From: Spirochaetes bacterium RIFOXYC1_FULL_54_7
GTDB lineage: Bacteria > Spirochaetota > Spirochaetia > Treponematales > UBA12059
Assembly (NCBI GenBank): GCA_001830645.1
Contig: MIBM01000300.1
Coordinates: 972-6,836 of the forward strand
DNA length: 5,865 nt
Reading direction: 5' to 3'
Shown here piece after piece: positions 1 to 4,999 of the stretch. Under the pieces are notes generated by a model. That model saw nothing but the letters and a program-made list of their open reading frames with translations, had not been told where the DNA came from and did not search any database. The translations under genes and the position numbers were made by a program. How positions within the stretch are numbered: position 1 is the first letter of the stretch; each line of letters opens with the position of its first letter.

Positions 1-242
1 GCTTTGCCACCGGCATGAACCAGCGCCTGCGCGGCAAGACCGTCGGTTTCCCGGTGCTGGAGGCTGTCAGGGGCGTAGGCCCTGGCAAGGCCCGGAAGCT
101 GATGGACTCCTTCGGCTCCCTCCGCGCGGTGGCTGAGGCCGAACCTGCATATCTGGCCTCCAGCGTCGGTTTACCTGCGGAAACCGCCGAGGCGGTCAGG
201 GCCGCGGCTGCCAGGGCGGTGGACGTGGGGCTGGACACCTAA
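1..242 (+). CDS. uvrC: UvrABC system protein C (excinuclease subunit), C-terminal fragment
   Basis: The 5' end lies outside the window; the reading frame enters at base 3 (F-A-T-G-M-N-Q-R-L-R) and ends at TAA 240-242. UvrC makes both incisions around bulky lesions in nucleotide excision repair with UvrA and UvrB. The visible part matches the family's end: the tail of the RNase H-like nuclease domain (FATGMNQRLRGK, equivalent to the conserved RFA..NQ/RKLR stretch), then a tandem helix-hairpin-helix DNA-binding domain. The first hairpin is in VRGVGPGKARKLMDSFGSL and the second is around ASSVGLPAETAEAVRAA. The ATG at 15 is internal and not the start. The protein ends soon after the second hairpin, as expected, so the C-terminus looks intact. 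GC is about 70% (167 of 240 bases), well above the rest of the window. It converges on the kinase gene and has no evident functional link to it. Family call is fairly sure; catalytic residues are not visible. Confidence 0.83.
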   Translation, partial: FATGMNQRLRGKTVGFPVLEAVRGVGPGKARKLMDSFGSLRAVAEAEPAYLASSVGLPAETAEAVRAAAARAVDVGLDT

Positions 243-259
243 ACCTTGGCCGTGTCCAG
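231..259. terminator. Inverted repeat over the uvrC stop codon; possible non-canonical bidirectional terminator
   Basis: A perfect 8-bp inverted repeat, CTGGACAC (231-238) and GTGTCCAG (252-259), has a 13-base loop that contains the uvrC stop codon. It lies between convergent genes, so it could serve both transcripts. No T-run follows on either strand, so it is not a standard intrinsic terminator. A competing stem (247-253 with 260-266, one G-T pair) uses the same bases. The terminator role is inference. Confidence 0.35.
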
Positions 260-374
260 ACGGCTATGACGAAGTATTTGTGCCTGGCAAGCTTGTCGTC
301 CTTATCGATGCTCCCATCAAAGACCATGAGGTTGGCTTCCACACTGTGATAGAACCTGACCCCGTGGAGATAGG
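243..374. other. Intergenic gap between convergent uvrC and kinase genes; coding-like on both strands
   Basis: No gene can be called here, but the interval does not look like neutral spacer. On the plus strand, the frame with codons at 259, 262 and so on is open from 103 to the TGA at 442-444, and between 259 and 408 roughly half its codons begin with G. The exactly complementary minus frame is also open, from just inside the kinase 3' end through the gap into uvrC. Both conceptual translations have ordinary amino-acid composition. Neither frame has an ATG or GTG preceded by a ribosome binding site, and I recognise neither product. It could be a decayed gene end or a chance effect of RNY-type codon symmetry. 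GC is about 50%, against about 70% in the adjacent uvrC. Confidence 0.4.
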
Positions 375-1775
375 TCAGCAGTATCCTGAGGTCGGTATCA
401 ATATGAAGAAACAGCTTCCCTTACCCGACTCGCTTTCAACATGAATACTCCAGCCATGGGATTCAACGACACTGCGGACTACGGCCAATCCAATGCCCAT
501 GCCCGATTCACGGCGGGAAGGGCTTGCCCGCCAGAACAGGTCGAAGATGTGCGGCAGGTCTGCAGAAGAAATCGCTATGCCATTGTCAGATATGCTGATG
601 CGTACATACCGATTTTCACTGGTCTGTCCGGCAGCGGCGGACTGTTCCTGTTGTGAAGGGTTGAAAAATGCGGCATGCAGGCATACAAGTCCGTCATCGT
701 TTGTGAATCGAAGGGCATTCGCACAGAGATTTTCCAGAGCCCGGGTAAGCAAACCCTCATCGAAGGGGACGGCCAGCTTTTCCGGGATGCTGATTTCATA
801 TATAAACTTCCGGGCTAGCACCTGCGCATCCTTTTCCATCCGCTGACTGAAAGCCCGAAGGAAGAGAGCAAGAGGACGAGGTTGGAGTTGCTGCTGCCAT
901 GCCCTGGAATCCATGCGTACGTAGCCGATTAGATCATCGATCATTCCTTCCAGCTGGTCCACCTTAGCCGTTATTACCCCCAGGCTCCGGACCTGTTCCT
1001 CGGGACTGTCGATTATTCCATCAGCTATTGCCTCGGCATAACCTTTTATAAGGGCCAGGGGGGTTTTCAGGTCATGACTTACTCCCATGATAAAACGCGA
1101 ACGTCGGGACTCATCTTCTTTCAACGATAGTCTGAGATGGTTCAGGGAGCTCGCAAGGGAGGTAATTTCGTTGCTTCCCCCAAGTTCGATTTCCAGATCC
1201 AGTTCTCCCCCGGCTATGCGTCTGGTAAGCTGATCCAGCATGGAAACCGAGCTGTAAATGGACCGGGCAATACTGATGGAAATGGCAGCGGAAAAAATAA
1301 AGAGGCTTCCCAGAAGTATGACCAGACCGGAAATCATGAGCTGGTAAGGACTAGGAGGTCGTTTGCGGAAGTGGTCGACTCGGTTTATAAGCAGGAACTG
1401 TTCAGTTTCCGACTGGATGGTTTCAATCAGGTAAAAATAATCTGGACTCTCGCTGAAAAACTGATGCCCCAAGCCTTCCTGGCCAATAAGCTCTCCGGCT
1501 TTGAAGGGCTCGATGGTTGAGAAGAGGACTCTGAACCCGCTGTCCAGAACAAGAGCCTGGATTTGTTTTGGATTTCTGGAGAGTATCTGTTCAACCTGTT
1601 CCCAGGATTCTATGTCAATCCAGTGTCCTGTTTGCTCGAATATGGTATCCCGGTCCGGGAAGTCAGTGGTATCAACCTCCCTGAGTCTTAATATTACCCA
1701 AAACCCGGCTGTAAGGAGTATGGGTACCACAAGAATTCCAAGGAGAAGTATGGCGAACTGACTGCGTATCTTCAT
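375..1775 (-). CDS. Membrane sensor histidine kinase of a two-component system (HAMP, HisKA, HATPase)
   Basis: 466 residues. This kinase would autophosphorylate on histidine in response to an envelope signal and pass phosphate to the regulator encoded just upstream. Order of parts: membrane segment about 6-29; extracytoplasmic sensor about 30-143 of no family I recognise; second membrane segment about 144-168; HAMP about 169-222; dimerisation/phosphoacceptor helix with SHDLKTPL, His234; ATP-binding domain with N-box ENLCANALRF (Asn349, Asn353), G1 box SDNGI (Asp397, Gly399), F-box FDLFWR (411-416) and G2 box GMGIGL (425-430). All expected catalytic motifs are present, so it should be active. 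Between N-box and G1 there is a polar, Gln/Ser/Ala-rich insertion (about 372-388). The ATG at 1775 is chosen because it overlaps the regulator's stop by 4 bases (ATGA), has AGGAAGGAAA upstream (1782-1791), and puts the first membrane segment at the N-terminus. An in-frame ATG at 1835 would add 20 polar residues inside the regulator gene and is less likely. Signal unknown. Confidence 0.93.
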   Translation of the reverse strand: MKIRSQFAILLLGILVVPILLTAGFWVILRLREVDTTDFPDRDTIFEQTGHWIDIESWEQVEQILSRNPKQIQALVLDSGFRVLFSTIEPFKAGELIGQEGLGHQFFSESPDYFYLIETIQSETEQFLLINRVDHFRKRPPSPYQLMISGLVILLGSLFIFSAAISISIARSIYSSVSMLDQLTRRIAGGELDLEIELGGSNEITSLASSLNHLRLSLKEDESRRSRFIMGVSHDLKTPLALIKGYAEAIADGIIDSPEEQVRSLGVITAKVDQLEGMIDDLIGYVRMDSRAWQQQLQPRPLALFLRAFSQRMEKDAQVLARKFIYEISIPEKLAVPFDEGLLTRALENLCANALRFTNDDGLVCLHAAFFNPSQQEQSAAAGQTSENRYVRISISDNGIAISSADLPHIFDLFWRASPSRRESGMGIGLAVVRSVVESHGWSIHVESESGKGSCFFILIPTSGYC

Positions 1776-2479
1776 GCGCTGTTTCCTTCCTGGCGGTTGA
1801 AACGGTAGCCTATCCCATGCACCGTCTCTATCCACCGGGGGGCGCTGGCATCTTCTTCAATCTTCTTTCGCAGTCGCTGTATATAGACCGCTACAGTAGT
1901 CAGGTCACCGTACAGGTTTTTCCATACCGCTGAGTAAATCTCCTGAGGGTTCTTGGGGGCTCCCTCGTTCCGGACCAGATAGTTGAGAACATCGAATTCC
2001 CGGGCCGAAAGATGTATGCGTTCCTTATCACGAAAGAGCATGCAGGCCCGCAGGTCCAGTCTGAAGGGGCCAAAGCTGACGATCTCCTCATTTGCTATTG
2101 TCGGAGTGCTATATTCCTTTTCACGTCTGAGCATGGCGCGAACCCGGGCTACAAGAACACGGGGAGAAAAGGGTTTTGTAACAAATTCATCAGCCCCATA
2201 ACCCAAGCCAGTTATAATATCCTCATCAGAATCCCGGGCGGAGACTATGATCACCCGTGCGTGGGCTTTACCGTGAATTGTAGCAAGGAACTCAAAACCA
2301 TCCATACCAGGAAGATTGATATCCAGCAGGATAAGGTCCGGGTCAAAATCCTGAAGGATGGCTCTAGCTTCCTCGGCGGATTCCACAGCACGGACCTCCA
2401 GCCCTTCTCGGGTAAGATAGAGAGTGATCAGCTTGGCGAGTTCGGTGACATCCTCAACCACAAGCACCTTGGCGTTCAT
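1772..2479 (-). CDS. OmpR/PhoB-family response regulator
   Basis: 235 residues, normal for the family. The receiver domain (about 3-118) has acidic pocket Glu9-Asp10, phosphoacceptor Asp53 in LILLDINLPGMDG, switch Ser80 and conserved Lys102 in TKPF. A short linker leads to a winged-helix DNA-binding domain (about 134-229). Its recognition helix lies in VAVYIQRLRKKIEED and its wing in IETVHGIGYRF. Phosphorylation by the downstream kinase should promote dimerisation and binding to direct repeats. It is the first gene of a two-gene operon with the kinase (4-base overlap) and is divergent from the efflux operon, so that operon is the obvious candidate target. The ATG at 2477-2479 starts the protein at MNAKVLVVED, the usual N-terminus. 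No Shine-Dalgarno sequence precedes it: the bases before the ATG read CTTCCTATACTGATTTC. See the promoter entry for a possible leaderless start. Confidence 0.95.
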   Translation of the reverse strand: MNAKVLVVEDVTELAKLITLYLTREGLEVRAVESAEEARAILQDFDPDLILLDINLPGMDGFEFLATIHGKAHARVIIVSARDSDEDIITGLGYGADEFVTKPFSPRVLVARVRAMLRREKEYSTPTIANEEIVSFGPFRLDLRACMLFRDKERIHLSAREFDVLNYLVRNEGAPKNPQEIYSAVWKNLYGDLTTVAVYIQRLRKKIEEDASAPRWIETVHGIGYRFNRQEGNSA

Positions 2480-2485
2480 GAAATC

Positions 2486-2514
2486 AGTATAGGAAGAGCT
2501 TGCCTGAACAGCAA
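2486..2514 (-). promoter_or_regulatory. Candidate sigma70-type promoter of the regulator-kinase operon
   Basis: On the minus strand, TTGCTG (2514-2509) and TATACT (2491-2486) are separated by exactly 17 bases. The -10 matches TATAAT at 5 of 6 positions; the -35 keeps TTG only. Six bases separate the -10 from the ATG, so transcription would begin at or next to the start codon. This fits the lack of a ribosome binding site. It is prediction from motif only. Confidence 0.5.
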
Positions 2515-2517
2515 GCT
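2497..2517. promoter_or_regulatory. 7-7-7 inverted repeat, candidate operator over the regulator-gene promoter
   Basis: AGCTTGC (2497-2503) and GCAAGCT (2511-2517) form a perfect inverted repeat with a 7-base spacer. It covers the -35 and about half of the spacer of the candidate regulator promoter. If that promoter is correct, the repeat lies upstream of the transcript and would act as DNA, for example as a binding site for a dimeric repressor. The binding protein is unknown; the symmetry differs from the direct repeats usual for OmpR-type regulators. Confidence 0.45.
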
Positions 2518-2541
2518 ACCGGACAGGGCCTGCCACAGGAA

Positions 2542-2556
2542 ATAACAAAAAGTTAT
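2542..2556. repeat. Short AT-rich palindrome with A5 centre in the divergent control region
   Basis: ATAAC (2542-2546) and GTTAT (2552-2556) flank five A residues. The right arm overlaps the first heptamer of the direct-repeat array. It could be a small binding site or an A-tract that bends DNA between the two divergent promoters. The stem is too short for a convincing terminator. Confidence 0.3.
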
Positions 2557-2580
2557 ATCTCCTTTATGGTCTGTTTATAG
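2552..2580 (+). promoter_or_regulatory. Three direct heptamers at 11-bp spacing, candidate response-regulator binding array
   Basis: GTTATAT (2552-2558), TTTATGG (2563-2569) and TTTATAG (2574-2580) begin exactly 11 bases apart, with 4-base spacers CTCC and TCTG. All three share TTAT at the same positions. Seven-base direct repeats at one-helical-turn spacing are the classical target layout for OmpR/PhoB-family dimers. The array ends at the position expected for the -35 of the efflux promoter, as at activator-dependent promoters. Binding by the adjacent regulator is inference from geometry and location. Confidence 0.5.
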
Positions 2581-2597
2581 CCCGAGCCTCTCCACCT

Positions 2598-2606
2598 TGC
2601 TACTAT
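2598..2606 (+). promoter_or_regulatory. Candidate extended -10 of the efflux operon promoter
   Basis: TGC followed by TACTAT (2601-2606) forms an extended -10 (TGn plus 4 of 6 hexamer matches). At 17-base spacing the -35 position (2578-2583) reads TAGCCC, which is poor, so this promoter would need an activator. The heptamer array ends at this point. Transcription would start near 2613, leaving a leader of about 60 bases. Confidence 0.4.
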
Positions 2607-2661
2607 TCCATCGTAAAGTACCAGGTCGGTTCACCTTTTCACGGGATCCGGCAACGTTTAT

Positions 2662-2666
2662 GGAGG
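2662..2666 (+). promoter_or_regulatory. Ribosome binding site of the outer-membrane channel gene
   Basis: GGAGG is followed by a 6-base spacer (CATTGT) and the ATG at 2673. This strong site fixes the start of the channel gene. Confidence 0.8.
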
Positions 2667-2672
2667 CATTGT

Positions 2673-3944
2673 ATGAAACATAAAGGAGTACCCCTGCTTG
2701 TATTGATAGCTGGCGTAATGATCAGCGCGGCAGCTGCCCAGGATTCCCTTACCCTGGAAGACGCAGTGGCCAGGGCGCTGGAATTTAACATCAGTGTGCG
2801 TCGACAGACTCTGGCCTTGTCAACGGCTACACGCACCAGGGATACAGCCTGGAATGTACTAATCCCGTCTTTGAGTGCCCAGGCTGGCACGTCAAAGTCC
2901 AATCCCACCGCAGCGGACTGGACCCTTACAGGTACTTTAGGCGCGTCCCTGACCCTCTCTCCAGCTCTGATCGACAGTATCAAGGCAAAGCAACTGGCCT
3001 TCGAAGCTGGAACCATCAGCCTGGATCAGGTCAAGCGCGAGATAGAGCGTTCGGTACGCAAGCTCTGGTACCAGCTCTTGACCGCCAACGAGCAGGTATC
3101 GGTATTGGAAGCCAGTTGGTCCAACACGACCCTCAGCCTTGAGCAGACAAGGACAAAGCAAGCTTCAGGGTTGGCAAGCGAGATTGATCTGCTCAATGCC
3201 CGCATAAAGGCCGAGGACGCACGCCTGAAGGTGGAGAATGCAAGAACCTTATGCAGTCAGAACCTGGCTGGTTTTCGCCAACTAATCGGTCTGCCGGCTG
3301 AATCGACCAGCAACTTTGCCTTTGGCACCCTGGATGTACCCGAATCATTGAGCAGTCCTGATATAGACCATCTGACAAGCGACACGATACGCGCCCTGCT
3401 TACCAATATTGAAAGCACCCGGACAGCTCGAGCCCTCTCGTACAAACAGAATTTTTTACCCAGTCTGAATCTCTCATGGAACTGGGCGCCCACTACAAGC
3501 TCTGCCGACTTTTCCGAATGGAACGACCGGGGGAGTTTCTCGGCGAGTCTGGGTATGAAACTGGATCCCTTCCTTCCAGACTCGGCAGCACGGACAGCTC
3601 TGAGCAATGCCGAGGATACCGTAAGCGATCTGGAGCTTCAGCTTCAAAACGCCCAGGAATCATTGAAACTGGAAGTGATCAAGCTCCTGGACAGCCTTGA
3701 ATCAAATCAGGCGGCTTTAGCTGCATATCAGGCGAATCTGGCCCTTGCAGAACGTAGCTGGGAACTGACGCAGGAAGCATACCGGCGGGGGACCCGTGAC
3801 CTTTTGTCCCTGCAGAGCACAGAACAGGCCTTGCGTGAAGCACGGCTGCAGCTCATCAACCAGAATCGGACAATCCTGGAAACAATCGTTGACCTGGAGT
3901 ACAGCTGCGGACTGCCCTTCGGTTCACTTGGAGGAACAAAATGA
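2673..3944 (+). CDS. TolC-family outer-membrane efflux channel protein
   Basis: 423 residues. This protein would form the trimeric outer-membrane/periplasmic exit duct of the tripartite pump. The signal peptide has a positive start (MKHK), hydrophobic core 6-18 and an Ala run with likely cleavage after Ala22. The mature protein shows the two tandem OEP repeats typical of TolC: about 25-208 and about 228-412. Each has long amphipathic, Gln/Ala/Leu/Glu-rich helices. The start SLTLEDAVARALEFN is the classic first helix, and YRRGTRDLLSLQSTEQALREA (368-388) with the following helix to 412 is the classic second-repeat end. Strand-like stretches lie at about 62-98 and 261-298. There is no N-terminal lipobox Cys, so it is not a lipoprotein like OprM. 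It is first in the operon; its TGA (3942-3944) overlaps the adaptor ATG. Closest named analogue by operon order is Borrelia BesC; orthology was not tested. Confidence 0.92.
   Translation: MKHKGVPLLVLIAGVMISAAAAQDSLTLEDAVARALEFNISVRRQTLALSTATRTRDTAWNVLIPSLSAQAGTSKSNPTAADWTLTGTLGASLTLSPALIDSIKAKQLAFEAGTISLDQVKREIERSVRKLWYQLLTANEQVSVLEASWSNTTLSLEQTRTKQASGLASEIDLLNARIKAEDARLKVENARTLCSQNLAGFRQLIGLPAESTSNFAFGTLDVPESLSSPDIDHLTSDTIRALLTNIESTRTARALSYKQNFLPSLNLSWNWAPTTSSADFSEWNDRGSFSASLGMKLDPFLPDSAARTALSNAEDTVSDLELQLQNAQESLKLEVIKLLDSLESNQAALAAYQANLALAERSWELTQEAYRRGTRDLLSLQSTEQALREARLQLINQNRTILETIVDLEYSCGLPFGSLGGTK
3930..3934 (+). promoter_or_regulatory. Ribosome binding site of the adaptor gene, inside the channel gene
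   Basis: GGAGG is followed by six bases (AACAAA) and the ATG at 3941. It lies within the last codons of the channel gene. With the 4-base ATGA overlap, this indicates coupled translation of channel and adaptor. Confidence 0.8.
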
Positions 3945-4999
3945 AGAAGCGCAACATATTTATTATAGTGGTTTTTACAGCGGCAATCGCGGCGGTTATC
4001 CTGCTACCCCAGGGCCTTGGCGGCGGCATGTCCGCAAACGGTACGGAGCTGCCCCAGGGGGGGCCAGTGGCGGCAGGGCCCGGTTTTCCTGCAGGAGCCA
4101 GTATGACAGCAGGAACCCGGCAGGCCTTTACTGTCCGCTCGACACCGGTCATCCAGGAAGATCTTCAAGCCTACCTGGAGCTTAATGGTGAAGTGGATTT
4201 TGTCGCCAAACTGGATGTCTACCCCGATACATCCGGACGTGTGGAATGGCTTTCTGTACAGCCGGGAGATCGGGTACGCAAGGGTCAACTGCTTGCCAGG
4301 GTAGACCCCTCCCGACCCGGCGAACGATATGAGCTGTCCCCGGTCTATGCCCCAACAGCAGGTACAGTCGTGGCAGTAAACCTTGCTGTTGGCTCAACCC
4401 TCTCCACCTCGACGGCGATCATGCGCATAGCCAGGAGCGACGAACTGGAAATTATCGCGAGGGTCAACGAACGGGAAATCGCAGTACTAAAAAACGGGCT
4501 CAAGGCAAGTCTATCCCTCGAGGCCTGGCCGGGAATCCGTTTCCCGGCGACAGTGACAAGGGTAAGCCCGGTCGTGGACCCGGCAAGCCGGACTAAGGAA
4601 ATAATCCTCAAACTGGACCAGATCGACTCAAGGGTCAACGCAGGTATGTTCGCGAAGATCCGGCTTGACACCTCCCTGCATCGCACTCTGATAACCGTTC
4701 CGACCAACGCTGTCGCATCGCACTACGACGAACGCTATGTCTGGGTTCTGCAAAAGGACAACACTGTGCAACGACGGGTTGTCATATCAGGTGTAAGCAT
4801 TGACGGACGGACCGCCATACGCACAGGCCTGACCAAGGGCGAACTCGTCATTATAGAAGGTATACAGGTACTAAGCGATGGAGCCACGGTACGGGATGTC
4901 GCCAGCACTTCGACAAGGTCCTCGGCTGTTTCCTCGACAAGTTCCTCAGCAGACTCAGCTCCTGCGGCAGTAACCGGTAATGCAGGAGGAGGCCAATAA
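3941..4999 (+). CDS. Periplasmic adaptor (membrane fusion protein) of an RND pump, lacking the alpha-hairpin
   Basis: 352 residues. It would link the inner-membrane RND transporter to the channel. An N-terminal anchor (KKR, then hydrophobic 6-22) has no lipobox Cys. A Gly/Ala/Pro-rich linker runs about 24-60. The two halves of the lipoyl domain are plain: about 92-122 (DVYPDTSGRVEWLSVQPGD onward) and about 132-164 (LSPVYAPTAGTVVAVNL onward). Only about nine residues (PSRPGERYE, 123-131) join them, where most adaptors have a coiled-coil hairpin of tens of residues. The beta-barrel is about 165-245 (ELEIIARVNEREIAVLKNG; VNAGMFAKIRL) and the membrane-proximal domain about 246-318. A Ser/Thr/Ala-rich tail (319-352) ends the protein. 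No His/Met-rich metal-binding segment is seen, so a drug or organic substrate is likelier than metal. Borrelia BesA is a known hairpin-less adaptor. The start is fixed by GGAGG at 3930 and the overlap with the channel gene. Confidence 0.92.
   Translation: MKKRNIFIIVVFTAAIAAVILLPQGLGGGMSANGTELPQGGPVAAGPGFPAGASMTAGTRQAFTVRSTPVIQEDLQAYLELNGEVDFVAKLDVYPDTSGRVEWLSVQPGDRVRKGQLLARVDPSRPGERYELSPVYAPTAGTVVAVNLAVGSTLSTSTAIMRIARSDELEIIARVNEREIAVLKNGLKASLSLEAWPGIRFPATVTRVSPVVDPASRTKEIILKLDQIDSRVNAGMFAKIRLDTSLHRTLITVPTNAVASHYDERYVWVLQKDNTVQRRVVISGVSIDGRTAIRTGLTKGELVIIEGIQVLSDGATVRDVASTSTRSSAVSSTSSSADSAPAAVTGNAGGGQ
4984..4992 (+). promoter_or_regulatory. Ribosome binding site of the RND transporter gene
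   Basis: AGGAGGAGG lies in the last adaptor codons, six bases before the ATG at 4999. It supports this start and translational coupling with the adaptor. Confidence 0.8.

Noticed and set aside
15..17. ATG at 15 as the start of a small 75-residue protein
   Set aside because: The frame is open to the left edge and the residues before the ATG continue the UvrC family match, so this is an internal Met.
1137..1520. 127-codon plus-strand frame opposite the kinase
   Set aside because: It is a shadow of the kinase coding sequence; the kinase frame has all family motifs and this one has none.
1776..1835. Upstream in-frame ATG at 1835 for the kinase
   Set aside because: It adds 20 polar residues before a clear membrane anchor, lies deep in the regulator gene, and ignores the ATGA overlap and the AGGAAGGAAA site in front of the ATG at 1775.
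2012..2545. 177-codon open frame on the plus strand, antisense to the regulator and running into the control region
   Set aside because: It lies almost wholly opposite a confidently assigned regulator, its product has no recognisable motif, and no ribosome binding site is evident.
2552..2557. TATAAC on the minus strand as a -10 for the regulator gene
   Set aside because: No -35-like hexamer occurs at 16-18 bases upstream, and it would leave a long leader without a ribosome binding site. It also overlaps the heptamer array.
2597..2619. TTGCTA with TAAAGT as a promoter for the channel gene
   Set aside because: The spacing is only 11 bases, too short for sigma70; the extended -10 at 2598-2606 fits better.
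2639..3016. 125-codon minus-strand frame overlapping the start of the channel gene
   Set aside because: It is opposite the signal peptide and first helices of a clear TolC-family protein and contains no domain-like sequence.
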